Assembly: GCF_000384215.1 (NCBI RefSeq)
Contig: NZ_KB913032.1
Coordinates: forward strand, 6,781,605 to 6,845,604
From: Amycolatopsis alba DSM 44262
GTDB taxonomy: Bacteria > Actinomycetota > Actinomycetes > Mycobacteriales > Pseudonocardiaceae
Reading direction: 5' to 3'
DNA: 64,000 nt
Below are positions 1-10,078 of the stretch, piece after piece. The stretch's first letter is position 1. Each line of letters opens with the position of its first letter. The translations under genes and the position numbers were made by a program. Below the pieces are notes generated by a model. It was not told the DNA's origin and searched no databases. It saw only the letters and a program-made list of their open reading frames with translations.

Positions 1-626
1 CCGGCGCACCAGCATGCCCAGGTTTCCGGACGAGCAGGATTGCCATCGCGCCGAAACCCGGTTGATCGCCCGATTCGGCAGCACTGGGTACAGATCCGCC
101 CGCCGTGATTCGCGTCAGGCGGCTTGCTCGAACATGACGACCAAAGCCGCAATCACGAAACTCAGAAGGCCAACAGAGCACAATTACCTGCGAGTGGCCA
201 GACGTCTAAACACCCACTCGGGCGTCGTGCAGGCAAAGGCCCTTTTCGCATACTGAACCCCTAGATCAAGGAATCGACTCTCAAGGTCGACGCGTTCGAA
301 CTCGCTGACGCCGGAAAGAGCGTCGACCAGGAGAGAGCTGGCTCGCCGGCGAAAGATTCTGAATCTGTTGGCATCCGGACTCTCCGCGGCACTGAACGGC
401 AAGATTATGTTGTAATAACAACAAGCTAGACGGAAAGATAACCCTATGCTACCTAGCCCTTGGGTCGTTCGACCCTATCAAGCCATCTCCGTGATAGTCG
501 CGCGGGCCACATCGTTGGCACCCGACTACGGGTCGATCGCCCATTCGGACCATCCTTTCCCTCGCGCAGTATGGCAACGTGGCAGGAGAGGCAGGCTGGC
601 ACCGATCAGCCGGGGAGGGTGACGTG
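1..626. other. Left-edge region without a supported gene
   Basis: I see no convincing coding sequence here. Short open frames exist on both strands but lack ribosome binding sites and recognisable products. Around 400-450 the sequence turns AT-rich and holds an inverted repeat, TGTTGT-AATA-ACAACA (408-423), about 200 bases upstream of the KAP NTPase gene. A TATGCT at about 447 could be a -10 element for that gene. Both are possible regulatory sites, seen by eye only. Confidence 0.4.
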
Positions 627-2996
627 GTGAATGAAGACGACGAGCTCCGCTATGTTCGCCTTAACCTAAAATGGGAGATCAAGGATATTATGAATAAGGT
701 GATTCAGCAACCGGAGTTCGCCGATGAGATAACCAGTGAGCGACTCGATGAGAGTCAACTTGTTGACGAGGTTTCATCTAATTCAACCCTCATGGAAAGA
801 TCGCTTCTAGTGTACAAGCCTGTCCTCCATGCGGATAGAGCGCTTACCTCATTGGAAGAACAGCGGCCGATCCCGTGGGAGCATGGATGGCGGCCGGACC
901 GCCGTAATCTCGTTGCATGGATAATTGGACTGGCGATCCCCTCAGTTTCTGCATGGATCATCAGCACATTCTCGCTATCCAGAGGAACGATCACTGCCTC
1001 GATACCGCTACTGCTTATCGGAGCGTCACTGGGGGCGGTAAACGTCCTCATCAGACACGGATTGCCCGCAAGTGTCTGGATCCGCCTAACCTGGGAGCTC
1101 GGCGTTCTGCGCGCCTGGTTCCAGCGACGCGGAGAGCATAACGACTGGCGGCGAGCCGTCCGGGACGACCTCGTCAAACCATTCGTGCGGGAGTGGATCA
1201 ACGGAGCGAAAGAGCCAACACGCGAACCCTATCTGACCTTGCGTGACGGTTCAGGCTTACTGACTCATTCACGGGATAGCCCTCTGGTTCACACGAGCTC
1301 GATCGATGCCTTCCGGCGTGAACTGTCACGTCCGGACCCGGGCGCCATCGGGATCGCCGGGCCTCGCGGAGCAGGAAAGACGACCTTGATTGAGCATGCG
1401 CTCGACAACGCCTTCACTCCCGCAGACGAGCCACCGTTTCTCACTATTACAGCTAGCGCCCCCGCCCGATACGATGCTCGCGAATTTATCCTCCACCTCT
1501 ACGCCATCACCTGCCGCGCAGTCCTGCGCACCGCAGGACCCACAGCCGAAGTCCATGCGGAGTCAGAAGACGAGCGACTATGGAGACGTCTGCGACGCCG
1601 AAAAGCAGCAAGGGCACGGGCACTCGAAGGCATCCGCATCCTTGGCATCAGCGTAACGGCGTTTGTGGCAGCGGCAGCAATGGTCACCCTCGACAACGTT
1701 GGTCTCACTACGGATGCAGCCCAGGCACGAGTAACGGCGATGATTTCTGGGCTACTGACCGAACCATTGACGTACCTGAATCCTTGGCGATGGGGCTTCT
1801 TGCTGCAGATCAGCGGAATGCTCCTATTAGGATATTCGATCATTCGGCCAACTGGCCTGATCGCCAAATACCTGACCGAAGGCTTATACCAGATATTCTT
1901 CGGGTCGTGGCGGCGACGCATCCGCCGCTACTACAGCCTCGATCATCAAGCCCTGTGCACACTAGCTCTACACGATCTTCGCCAAGTACGGTTCTTGCAA
2001 ACCCGCACAACTGGGTGGTCCGGCAAAATCAATGGCGGCGGGGTGTTTGATATCGGCCTAACAAGAACTGTCGCACACGCAGAGCGCCCGCTGACGCACC
2101 CAGAAATCGTCGATGACTACCGTCGTTTGCTCGACCGAGTAGTCGCCGTACTGGCTCCTCGCGACATCAGCGGCATCATCGTTGCGATCGATGAGCTGGA
2201 CAAACTCGCCGACCCCGCCCAAGCCCGAGAATTTATTGACGAGATCAAGGGGGTCTTCGGGGTACCCCACTGCCTCTTCCTGGTGTCAGTATCAGAAGAC
2301 GCCCTGACGTCGTTTCATCGTCGAGGTATCCCGGTTCGCGACGCGTTCGACAGCGCCTTCACTACCGTCGTCCGCATCGAGCCATTCACGCTCGATGAGG
2401 CCAGGGTATGGCTCGCGAAACGCGCAATCGGCATCCCGGAACCATTTGTCCACTTGTGCTACTGCCTATCAGGTGGACTCCCTCGCGAGCTGCGCCGGAT
2501 CGCGACCACAATGTACGACCACCACATCGACACCGAGAAAGATGACGATCTCGAAACCGTCGCGTCATCGCTAGTGGCCGCCGACCTCGCTGCCAGACTC
2601 CCCGCGTTCACCAGCACTGCAGCCCAACTTGACGACGAGCAGGACCCCGGCACGTTTCTCACCAATCTCGCTGGCCCCACCTGCTCGGACGCGTGGTGGC
2701 TCTTAAAAAAGTGTGAGACGATCCTTCCGCGCGCCAGCGACGGCGCAGTGACTGCTCTGACCCGACTCGAATGGGAAGCAGCAAGCTACCTCTACTTCTG
2801 CGCTACCGTCGTCGAATTCTTCACCAACGAACTCCAAGCCCAATCCGTACACACTGCGGTGAAGGATGGCAGCATCGTCGCCCTGGCTGCAGCACGGCAG
2901 CAAATGGCCCTCGATCCCCGTGTCACCTGGCAACTGACTACACAGTTCCGCCAACAACGGCAGTTCGCCACGATCGACGAGTGCCCGAATCCTTAA
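627..2996 (+). CDS. KAP-family membrane-anchored P-loop NTPase
   Basis: A protein of about 789 residues. It has a Walker A motif GPRGAGKTT near residue 245 and a Walker B stretch IIVAIDELDKL near residue 516. Two hydrophobic helices precede Walker A (about residues 95-145) and two more lie between Walker A and Walker B (about 340-420). Membrane segments inserted into the NTPase domain are the hallmark of KAP NTPases, a family that includes the F-plasmid phage-exclusion protein PifA. The start is GTG 624 or 627, because GGGGAGGG sits 5-8 bases upstream; an in-frame GTG at 579 lacks such a site. Several TTA leucine codons and a lower-GC 5' end suggest transfer. A role in phage defence is inferred from family and neighbours. 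Confidence 0.75.
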   Translation: MNEDDELRYVRLNLKWEIKDIMNKVIQQPEFADEITSERLDESQLVDEVSSNSTLMERSLLVYKPVLHADRALTSLEEQRPIPWEHGWRPDRRNLVAWIIGLAIPSVSAWIISTFSLSRGTITASIPLLLIGASLGAVNVLIRHGLPASVWIRLTWELGVLRAWFQRRGEHNDWRRAVRDDLVKPFVREWINGAKEPTREPYLTLRDGSGLLTHSRDSPLVHTSSIDAFRRELSRPDPGAIGIAGPRGAGKTTLIEHALDNAFTPADEPPFLTITASAPARYDAREFILHLYAITCRAVLRTAGPTAEVHAESEDERLWRRLRRRKAARARALEGIRILGISVTAFVAAAAMVTLDNVGLTTDAAQARVTAMISGLLTEPLTYLNPWRWGFLLQISGMLLLGYSIIRPTGLIAKYLTEGLYQIFFGSWRRRIRRYYSLDHQALCTLALHDLRQVRFLQTRTTGWSGKINGGGVFDIGLTRTVAHAERPLTHPEIVDDYRRLLDRVVAVLAPRDISGIIVAIDELDKLADPAQAREFIDEIKGVFGVPHCLFLVSVSEDALTSFHRRGIPVRDAFDSAFTTVVRIEPFTLDEARVWLAKRAIGIPEPFVHLCYCLSGGLPRELRRIATTMYDHHIDTEKDDDLETVASSLVAADLAARLPAFTSTAAQLDDEQDPGTFLTNLAGPTCSDAWWLLKKCETILPRASDGAVTALTRLEWEAASYLYFCATVVEFFTNELQAQSVHTAVKDGSIVALAAARQQMALDPRVTWQLTTQFRQQRQFATIDECPNP

Positions 2997-3268
2997 ACCT
3001 AGGGGCCTCTTATGTCATGCGAATCAGCATTCAGCCGTCAATGAAAGACCTAAGATGGCCATCACATCTCCCTAGCTGGAAGAATCTGGGGCCGCCCTGG
3101 GTGCGCCCTCGTTCCACGCAGAGCCAGCATCGTAGATCCGATGTCCAGGGACCCGGCTTCCAGTAGCAGCTCAGAGCTCCATCAGAACGAGCGAGAAGGC
3201 CTTCATCCCACGTCCGAACTGCGCGGCGCGACGGATGTACTCTCCGACGCGCCGTGCGACAGCGTCGC

Positions 3269-3535
3269 TCACCACGCTGGTACCGTCCAGGAGGGTGATG
3301 GCAGGCGGCGGCCAGTCGTCGCGGCCCAGGTGGTCCCGGCCACGATCACGGCGAGACCGGAAAACAGATGCAGGATCTCCCCTGTAGATTGCCCGGTGAT
3401 TAGCAGCGCCGCGCCGAGCGCCATCACCGTGACGGTGAGAACCGTCGCGGCCGCGAGGCGAAAGCTCTGCGGCAGTGCGTCACAGGTGCACGGTGCAGGC
3501 GGCGAATACACCCAGCGTTCGTGAGGCATAGTCAT
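3269..3535 (-). CDS. Small two-helix membrane protein
   Basis: An 88-residue hypothetical protein. After a proline- and cysteine-containing N-terminus it has two hydrophobic segments (about residues 25-48 and 55-75), so it is probably an inner-membrane protein. The start is ATG at 3535, preceded by GGAAAGGAC at good spacing; the longer open frame upstream has no such site. It lies alone between the KAP NTPase (+) and the sigma-factor pair (-). I do not recognise a family. Confidence 0.55.
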   Translation of the reverse strand: MTMPHERWVYSPPAPCTCDALPQSFRLAAATVLTVTVMALGAALLITGQSTGEILHLFSGLAVIVAGTTWAATTGRRLPSPSWTVPAW

Positions 3536-3835
3536 GTCCTTTCCGATCTTCGTTGGCACGGTTAGGCCCGGACGGTCGGCATGCTTGCGCACAGAGGCCC
3601 CAGGTGTAATCCCGGCTCTCCCCCAACGGCCGACGTCGGGGCCCTCGGCGATCATCACGGGCACTCCCCTTCCACGGGACTCGTCTCGCCGACGGTAACC
3701 GTCACAGGTTTGTCTCGATCATCTTGCGGCTCACCCGCGTCGCTCCATACCTATGCAGGAACCTGACGGGCAGGAGGGGTCGTCGTGCGGGATCGAAGAC
3801 CGGTCCGGCGACGGAAATAAGGCCGACCGCGCGGG

Positions 3836-4639
3836 CTAGAACTCGTCCTGCTTGACCATCGTCCGCAGGCGGGCCAGTGCGCGGTGCTGCGTCACGCGCA
3901 CGTTGCCGGCGGAGATCCCGAGCGCCTCGGCGGTTTCGGCGGCGGACAGGCCGACGGCGATGCGGAGGGCGAGGATCTCCTGCTGCACACGCGGAAGAGT
4001 GGAGAGCAGGCGGTTGAGCCGGGCACCGAGGTCGAGGTGCAGGGCGTGGGTTTCGGGTTCGTTGTCGCCGATGGGCCGCTCCGGGAGTTCCGGTACCGGC
4101 TCCGACCGGTCACCGGAGACCGCGCGGTAGGCATCGGAGACCTTGTTGGCGGCGATCGCGTGCACGAGATAAAGGAACGAACCACCGCGATCCTGGTAGC
4201 CGGGCAGTGCTTTCAGCACCGCCATGCAGACTTCCTGCGCGACGTCGTCCGCCGACAGGTAGGACAGATCGCGGCCGCCCATTCTGGCGCGGCAGTACCG
4301 GACCACGACCGGGCCGATCATCCGCAGCAGCGACTGGATCGCGGCGGGATTCCCGTCGCCCGCGTCCTTGACGAGGGGATCAAGGTCCTCCTTCGTCAGC
4401 CGTCCGCCCGGTCGAGGCAGGTGCTCCGGAGTCGTATATTTCGGAGAACCCTGGGGCACTCCGGTTCGCGAGACTGCAGGAGCCGCCGCGACTGCGGGAT
4501 CACCGACACGATCGAGCACCGCGGCAACGACGTCCGGGTTCGCGCGACCTGCAAGCTTGCGGGCGCCCCGGGTACCGACCGAGGACCGGTTGACCAGACG
4601 CTCGGCGGTCTTCGACGACATGACAGCGGCGGAACTCAT
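3836..4639 (-). CDS. ECF RNA polymerase sigma factor, SigD/ShbA-like
   Basis: A 267-residue sigma-70 family protein. Region 2 is recognisable in the segment with VRYCRAR, LSYLSADDVAQEVCMAVLKALP and GSFLYLVHAIAANKVSDAYR. Region 4 is seen in LLSTLPRVQQEIL followed by LSAAETAEALGISAGNVRV. These match actinobacterial SigD/ShbA proteins, which direct RNA polymerase to specific promoters. An N-terminal extension of about 90 residues, with no recognised domain, precedes region 2. The ATG overlaps the stop of the upstream sigma-like gene (ATGA), so the two are translationally coupled. No anti-sigma factor is visible next to it. The identity as an ECF sigma is firm; the regulon is unknown. Confidence 0.85.
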   Translation of the reverse strand: MSSAAVMSSKTAERLVNRSSVGTRGARKLAGRANPDVVAAVLDRVGDPAVAAAPAVSRTGVPQGSPKYTTPEHLPRPGGRLTKEDLDPLVKDAGDGNPAAIQSLLRMIGPVVVRYCRARMGGRDLSYLSADDVAQEVCMAVLKALPGYQDRGGSFLYLVHAIAANKVSDAYRAVSGDRSEPVPELPERPIGDNEPETHALHLDLGARLNRLLSTLPRVQQEILALRIAVGLSAAETAEALGISAGNVRVTQHRALARLRTMVKQDEF

Positions 4640-5526
4640 GCTCGGCCTCCCTCGATCTGTTCCTTGGCCTGCTTGCGGTAGCTACTGAGCATCTTGCGGA
4701 CCGCGCTCGCGCTGTAGCGGGTGGTCTCGCTGCTGATCAGGTCGGAGATCTCGCTCGAGGCGTAGCCCAGCACCGAATACGACACGACCAGGTTCACCAC
4801 ATCGGACGGGTACTGCGCGGTGGTCTTGCTCTTCGCCTTGGGTTTGGGAGCGAGGATGGTGCCGAGGCCGAGCCTGGCCAGCGCGACCCGTTCAGCGGAG
4901 GGCGTCGCGGCATCCCAGGCGAAGTCCGGGATGAACACGTCCTGGTCGCTCAACGCCCGCTGAGCCAGCTGGCGTCGGCACTGATTGGCGAAACACAGCA
5001 CACAGGCGCCGATGAAGTACGTCGACAACCGTGCGCCTCGCAGCGGATCCCAGTCCTTCCCGACGAGGCCTTTCTTGAGGAACAGCTCGATACCCATGGT
5101 GACCGCGTCGGAGGCGATCGCGACCCTTTCATCCCGCGTCAACGGAGGCGACGGCGGCTTGACCGGTCTGCCCTTCTCGGTGGCACGCCGATAGATCTCA
5201 CCCGAGACGATCCAGGCACCGATCACGCCGAGCCCGTAGCCGGCGAGGCGATGCGACAGCTCAGACCAGACGAATCCGCTGAACTCTTCCTCACGCAAGG
5301 CAACAAGCAGCTCGTGGTCGTGCTGCACTAGCGATAATGCCTCCCCTTGACCTGACACCAGGTCGCCGTGCGGGGCCTCCCCGTCGGACAGCACCTTCGA
5401 GAACAGGTCGTGCAGCTCAAGACGGCGACGTTTCGCATCACCTGACGCGGCCAGGACCTCACCCGGAACCGGTACTTGCGCCCCGCGCCGCGCGGGTCTG
5501 GCGCCGCTGGTCTCATCAGGCTTCAT
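4636..5526 (-). CDS. Divergent sigma-factor-like protein
   Basis: A 296-residue protein upstream of the ECF sigma gene and overlapping it by 4 bases. The middle segment (WDPLRGARLSTYFIGACVL) resembles region 2 of sigma-70 proteins. The C-terminal segment (VVNLVVSYSVLGYASSEISDLI, then SASAVRKMLSSYRKQ) resembles a region-4 helix-turn-helix. The rest is not recognisable. The start is ATG 5526, preceded by AAGGA; the open frame extends to 5745 but without a ribosome binding site. It may be a second, degenerate sigma factor or a partner of the ECF sigma. The family assignment rests on these two patterns only. Confidence 0.6.
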   Translation of the reverse strand: MKPDETSGARPARRGAQVPVPGEVLAASGDAKRRRLELHDLFSKVLSDGEAPHGDLVSGQGEALSLVQHDHELLVALREEEFSGFVWSELSHRLAGYGLGVIGAWIVSGEIYRRATEKGRPVKPPSPPLTRDERVAIASDAVTMGIELFLKKGLVGKDWDPLRGARLSTYFIGACVLCFANQCRRQLAQRALSDQDVFIPDFAWDAATPSAERVALARLGLGTILAPKPKAKSKTTAQYPSDVVNLVVSYSVLGYASSEISDLISSETTRYSASAVRKMLSSYRKQAKEQIEGGRA

Positions 5527-6729
5527 CGACAGTTCCTTCACGGAGGGCCACGTGCTTCGGTCGGGAAGGACATCGTGCCCCTCGGCGAACCCGGACGAAG
5601 CCTTATAGGTGCGGCCTGCGCCGAACTGCACCAACTTTCCGAGAATCCGGCTTCGTCGCTCGACCACTGGTTTCCCGGTCAAATCGTGCCGATCGACAGC
5701 TGGCGCGACAAGGGCTATCCGCCCCCGTTCCGGGCGACACACCACGGCAAGATAGAGATCGTTGCGTCACTGGCGCTCGCGACTCCGGGTCGGACTCCAC
5801 CCAGGCGCTCTCCGAAACCGTTGATCTCAATGATTATTTGTACGAAATCAGCACTCAGAGCGAGCCTGGCGTCATGGTCGCGGTTGGACGGGACACTGAA
5901 CCCCATGCACTTGACCGGATCGACGGGACTGGATCGCCGACCTGCCCTTGCTTGACGTGGACTCGGCGCAACGCGACGACAAGCCGCGGACTTCTCCTGC
6001 TGCTGGCGCGGCAGCTCTGAACGCCACGGTAGGGGCACACCGCCCGGGCAATCTCAGCCTTCCAGCCGGATACGACCGCAAGCCCTCCGACGAGACGGCA
6101 GAGGACATCGAGCTCAAGTCCTGTCGAACAAGGTGGAGCTGAGCCTGCGGATGGCCCGAACCGGAGGGAACCGCCGTCAACAGCTGACGCAAGCACCACG
6201 TCACCGTCGATGCCACCTCCACCGAGCGGACCGCCTGGGCAGATGTCCACCGTCCGCTCGCCCTCGACGCGATCGCCCGGTCGCCCACGCGCGGCAGCTC
6301 GTTCCATGTGCACAGTAGCGCTACGGCAGCCGCCCGTGGTGGATCCACACTGGCGAGCGCAGCCACACCAGTGGGACTGGAGCCGCTCTTAAGCCGGGCG
6401 ACGCGGCGCGCACGATGAACTGGGGCCTTTCGTGCGCGTCCCTCGTCATGTTTGGCTCCCGCAGCTCGTTCACTGCGGGCGGCACCTGGCTCAGGGGCCT
6501 CGAACTCCTGACACGAGGTCGCAGCCGCGTCCCGGCGCAGCTCTACGAAACTTTCGAGCCCGAACCCTCACCTCATGGACCAGTGGCTCAACGCCCTTAC
6601 GCGCAGCCCGACTGGCTTGGGCGTTTCACGCGCGCGAGCCCGGCAGGCGCGGCTATCGTGCGGTGTCGAGGCTACTTCAGACGGCTAGCCGATGTTCCTG
6701 GGCTGCGCAGACAGGCGGAGAGGATCCTT
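5527..6729. other. 1.2 kb without a supported gene
   Basis: Open frames on both strands run through this stretch but none has a good start site or a recognisable product. The frame of the NACHT gene stays open back to 6415, yet the translated stretch is low-complexity and unlike the family, so I treat it as non-coding. The part nearest 5830 is locally AT-rich and could carry a promoter for the minus-strand sigma-like gene. Confidence 0.4.
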
Positions 6730-9537
6730 GTGGCGAACGACTACCACCTGGAGGAACTCGGCCCGCGCGCCTTCGAGCAACTTGCTGTGGCCCTGGCTGC
6801 CGCGACGTTCGGCCCAGGTGTCGAAGTGTATGGCTCTGGCAAGGACGGTGGCCGAGAAGCAACCATCGATGGGCGCATCGAGTGGGACGCCGGCGAGACG
6901 GCATGGGACGGCTACACCGTTATCCAGGCCAAACAGTGTGAAAATCCCAGATCGCCCGCCGACAACCTGCTGTGGCTCCAGGGGCAGATCCATCGCGAAC
7001 TCAATACCTGGATGGACACAACATCGAAGCGTGAACGGTTCCCGAATTACGTACTATTTATCTCGAATGTACGACTATCTGCCTCGCAGGGCGGCGGCGT
7101 CGACCAGATCCGCGACTACGCCGGACGCGAAATCAAACGCAATCACGCGCTGGGCAAGTCTGACACTCCTCACTCACGCGGCCTACGCAAGATCAAGGTA
7201 TGGCACCGTGACACGCTGAACGCACTGATATCAGGCAATCAGGGCGTACGTGCGGCTTTTCCCGCCCTCCTCACTGTCGGAGACCTGCTTACTCGACTGC
7301 GGACGCTGCCCGGGATCGTAGACCCCGAAACGCTGACGCCCGTCTTGCGCGATCACGCCGTAAGCACGCTGCGTAACGATAGATGGATTCGATTCGGCGA
7401 GGCCGGCGGCTTGCAGGCACGGCAGTCGGTTGACCGTGTGGTCGTCGATCTCCCAGTGCAGACGGGTGACGGCTCGTCGAAGCGAGCGCTCGACATAAGT
7501 CTCGAACTTGGGAACGCAATACTTCGCCGGTCAGTATGGCCCGCGGATCAGCCCCGGCATCTCGTCATTACCGGTGCCGCAGGCAACGGTAAAAGCACCA
7601 TCGCGAGATACCTCACCCAGGTCTACCGTGCGCGGTTCCTTGAGGGCGACACCGTGACTCCTGCAGCTGACGTGATCATGAATGAGACGGCCACATCCCT
7701 TGAACGGCTCCACTTGTCCGCCCCCAGCAGTCGACGGTGGCCGCTGAACGTGTCACTTCCGGCGATGGCCAAGGACATGGGGCCGGACGGAGGTCCGTCG
7801 ATGATCCGGTGGCTGAGTCAGCAGGTGACGAACCGGGCGTCAATCGAAATTCTGCCTGCCACTCTTGAGAAATGGCTGCAAGCGTGGCCAAGCGTCCTGT
7901 TCCTTGACGGGTTTGATGAAGTTACCGCTCCGTCGCTAAGGCAACGAGTGGTCGACGAGATCGCCGAACTCGTCGACCATGCCGACAACCTCGACGCGGA
8001 CCTGTTCATCGTCGTCACCACACGACCAACCGGGTACACCGAGCGGATCATGCCCGCCGAGTTCGCACAAATCGACCTGGACTACTTCACAATCAGCGAA
8101 GCTGTGGCCTACGGAAGGCACGTGACCACCCAGCGCCTTCATGACGACGTGTCAATGCAGGAGCAGGTACTCGAGCGCTTCGATCGAGCGGCGTCCGCAC
8201 CCGCAACCGAACGACTCATCAAGACACCGCTTCAGGTCTTGATCCTGACTTTCATCTTGGAGAACTTGGGAGATCTGCCGGCGACACGGTACGAGTTGTT
8301 CTGGTCGTACTATGACACTGTTTACAAACGTGAGCAGGAAAAACCCACAGCTCACCGCAGCTTCCTCCGCGGACATCGCGACGATATTACCGAGTTGCAC
8401 GAGCGCGTAGGACTGCTGTTGCACACCCACAGCGAAAACACCGACGAACCCCAGGCGCGCCTTCCTCTGACCAGCTTGAGGCAGCTGGCTCACGATCGGA
8501 TGATTGAGGTCGGGCATGACGACATCGATGAGGCAGATGATCTCGCCGATCGGATCATCGACATCGCAACCACGCGCCTGGTACTCCTGGCCGCGGACCA
8601 GGACGAGACCGTATCTTTCGAGGTCCGCAGCCTTCAGGAACTCATGGCTGCCCGCGCTCTCGTCAACGGCGACGACGACACCATCTTTAAGAACCTTACT
8701 GCCACGGCACCAAGCCCGCATTGGCGCAACACATGGCTCTTCGCAGCAGGCAAGCTCTTTACCGAGAGTGATCACCGGCGCACTCTCGTGTTGGACATCG
8801 TCAACGGCTTCGACCACAGCAGTAATGATTGGCCGGGGTGGCTCTACCCTGTTGGCTCCGAACTCGCCGCTCACCTGCTCGACGATGGCATGGCCGAAAG
8901 CAAGCCGACTGCGTTGAAAGCGCTGGTCACTATTGCACTCCGATGCCTCCACGGCCCGATGCCAAAAGAATTCGCCGCCGTAGCTGCCGGCCTGTCGTAT
9001 GCCGCGAAACACAAGGCACTTCATGCGCTCATCCGAAACGAATTGCGCGCGGCATTCGCCGGCAGTCCCACCACCGCTGGCGTCGCCAGCATGCTGATGC
9101 TTGAATCATCCGGAATCACGATGGTCCCAGGGCAACCCAGTCCAAGCGCCGTGAAACGCATCGCCCAGATTTGGCAATATACCCCACCGAAAGGGCCAAC
9201 AACGAAAATTGGCAAACTGCTACGCAAGCCGCTTTCCGACCTTCACGATAAGCCAGGCGCTGCGCTTCTAGAATCGGTACTCGACGAGTGCGACAAACTA
9301 GCCCTCTTCAAGATGCCCGACGGCAGCTTATGGCCAGCCGCCGTTCCTGCATCCTTTGACGGCCGACGACTCAACACCGTCCTCGACGACCCCGACGCAT
9401 CAACTCTCCTTGACCTATGTCTTGGAGATCTCGACCCTCTCCATTGGACCGCACGTTCTCTTCTCGCGCAAGCCGTCTCGTCGGCGCGGTCACGACGCCC
9501 CGTGAATGGAGAACTAGTGGTGAAGTACCTGCACTGA
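6730..9537 (+). CDS. NACHT NTPase with N-terminal PD-(D/E)XK-like nuclease domain
   Basis: A 935-residue STAND-type protein. Residues 1-150 look like an Mrr-type restriction endonuclease fold: GKDGGREA (Asp39) and a strand ending in the QAK motif (Gln66-Lys68) stand for the PD-(D/E)XK catalytic core. The NACHT domain follows, with Walker A GAAGNGKST near residue 281, Walker B VLFLDGFDEV near 387 and a sensor segment VVTTRPTGYT. The remaining 450 residues look alpha-helical, as in a ligand-sensing repeat domain. The start is GTG 6730, preceded by GGAGAGG at good spacing. The architecture matches bacterial NLR-like (bNACHT/Avs-like) antiphage proteins, in which ligand sensing releases nuclease activity. 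Immunity is inferred; the domains are seen. Confidence 0.8.
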   Translation: MANDYHLEELGPRAFEQLAVALAAATFGPGVEVYGSGKDGGREATIDGRIEWDAGETAWDGYTVIQAKQCENPRSPADNLLWLQGQIHRELNTWMDTTSKRERFPNYVLFISNVRLSASQGGGVDQIRDYAGREIKRNHALGKSDTPHSRGLRKIKVWHRDTLNALISGNQGVRAAFPALLTVGDLLTRLRTLPGIVDPETLTPVLRDHAVSTLRNDRWIRFGEAGGLQARQSVDRVVVDLPVQTGDGSSKRALDISLELGNAILRRSVWPADQPRHLVITGAAGNGKSTIARYLTQVYRARFLEGDTVTPAADVIMNETATSLERLHLSAPSSRRWPLNVSLPAMAKDMGPDGGPSMIRWLSQQVTNRASIEILPATLEKWLQAWPSVLFLDGFDEVTAPSLRQRVVDEIAELVDHADNLDADLFIVVTTRPTGYTERIMPAEFAQIDLDYFTISEAVAYGRHVTTQRLHDDVSMQEQVLERFDRAASAPATERLIKTPLQVLILTFILENLGDLPATRYELFWSYYDTVYKREQEKPTAHRSFLRGHRDDITELHERVGLLLHTHSENTDEPQARLPLTSLRQLAHDRMIEVGHDDIDEADDLADRIIDIATTRLVLLAADQDETVSFEVRSLQELMAARALVNGDDDTIFKNLTATAPSPHWRNTWLFAAGKLFTESDHRRTLVLDIVNGFDHSSNDWPGWLYPVGSELAAHLLDDGMAESKPTALKALVTIALRCLHGPMPKEFAAVAAGLSYAAKHKALHALIRNELRAAFAGSPTTAGVASMLMLESSGITMVPGQPSPSAVKRIAQIWQYTPPKGPTTKIGKLLRKPLSDLHDKPGAALLESVLDECDKLALFKMPDGSLWPAAVPASFDGRRLNTVLDDPDASTLLDLCLGDLDPLHWTARSLLAQAVSSARSRRPVNGELVVKYLH

Positions 9538-9559
9538 ACTACATACGGGAGCGTCGATC

Positions 9560-9601
9560 TGCGCACTTATCGACCTCACCTTTTGGGTCGATAAGTGCGC
9601 A
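9560..9601 (+). terminator. 16-bp perfect hairpin between convergent genes
   Basis: Arms 9560-9575 and 9586-9601 are perfectly complementary (TGCGCACTTATCGACC and its reverse complement) around a 10-base loop. It sits 23 bases after the NACHT stop and 80 bases from the end of the convergent lipoprotein gene, as expected of a bidirectional terminator. Confidence 0.75.
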
Positions 9602-9680
9602 CTCGTAACAGCCTGAGCGTTCCCAACTCGCGTTGTGGCAGTTTGCTTTCTGCGAGTACACGAACGGGCTGGGACAGTTC

Positions 9681-10046
9681 CTAGTTCGCGACGTAACTGC
9701 AGTTCTCTTTGCCTTCAACCAGGACCAAGCGGTCGGTCTCATCGGTGACAGTGCACCGGATAAGCACAGCATCCGCGGTTCCAGACCAGGTGATAGCTAC
9801 AGTAGAGCCCTTCGGCACGACGATCTTCCTAGAGAACGGTGTGCGCGAGTTCGGCAGGGTCTCCGATCCGACTCCGCCAGGTACTGAGGGGTCGGCGTAC
9901 GACACGTGTTCGCCGCCGAACCCGCCGACGTTGAGTGTCACCATCATCGGCGCAGCGCTTGATACAGGCGAGACGGGGTCTGCAGCGCTCCCATCCGAGC
10001 AGCCAGCCAGCAGTACCGCGACACCTGCGAGAATGTACGCCTTCAT
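9681..10046 (-). CDS. Putative secreted lipoprotein
   Basis: A 121-residue protein with a lipoprotein signal peptide: a short Lys-containing N-terminus, a hydrophobic core and the lipobox LLAGC (cysteine at residue 16). The mature part begins with a Ser/Pro/Ala linker and continues as a beta-rich domain with Cys pairs in IRCTVTD and KENCSYVAN, which could form a disulphide outside the cell. It resembles small actinobacterial MmpS-like lipoproteins in layout, but I cannot assign a family. No strong ribosome binding site precedes ATG 10046. Confidence 0.6.
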   Translation of the reverse strand: MKAYILAGVAVLLAGCSDGSAADPVSPVSSAAPMMVTLNVGGFGGEHVSYADPSVPGGVGSETLPNSRTPFSRKIVVPKGSTVAITWSGTADAVLIRCTVTDETDRLVLVEGKENCSYVAN

Positions 10047-10078
10047 AAGGGTGCGAGTCGCACGTCAACCCGATGCTG

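Noticed and set aside
184..402. 72-codon minus-strand frame near the left edge
   Set aside because: TTG start without a ribosome binding site, no recognisable product; not enough to call a gene.
6415..6729. Upstream extension of the NACHT gene
   Set aside because: The frame is open but the translation is unlike the family, and GTG 6730 has a good ribosome binding site.
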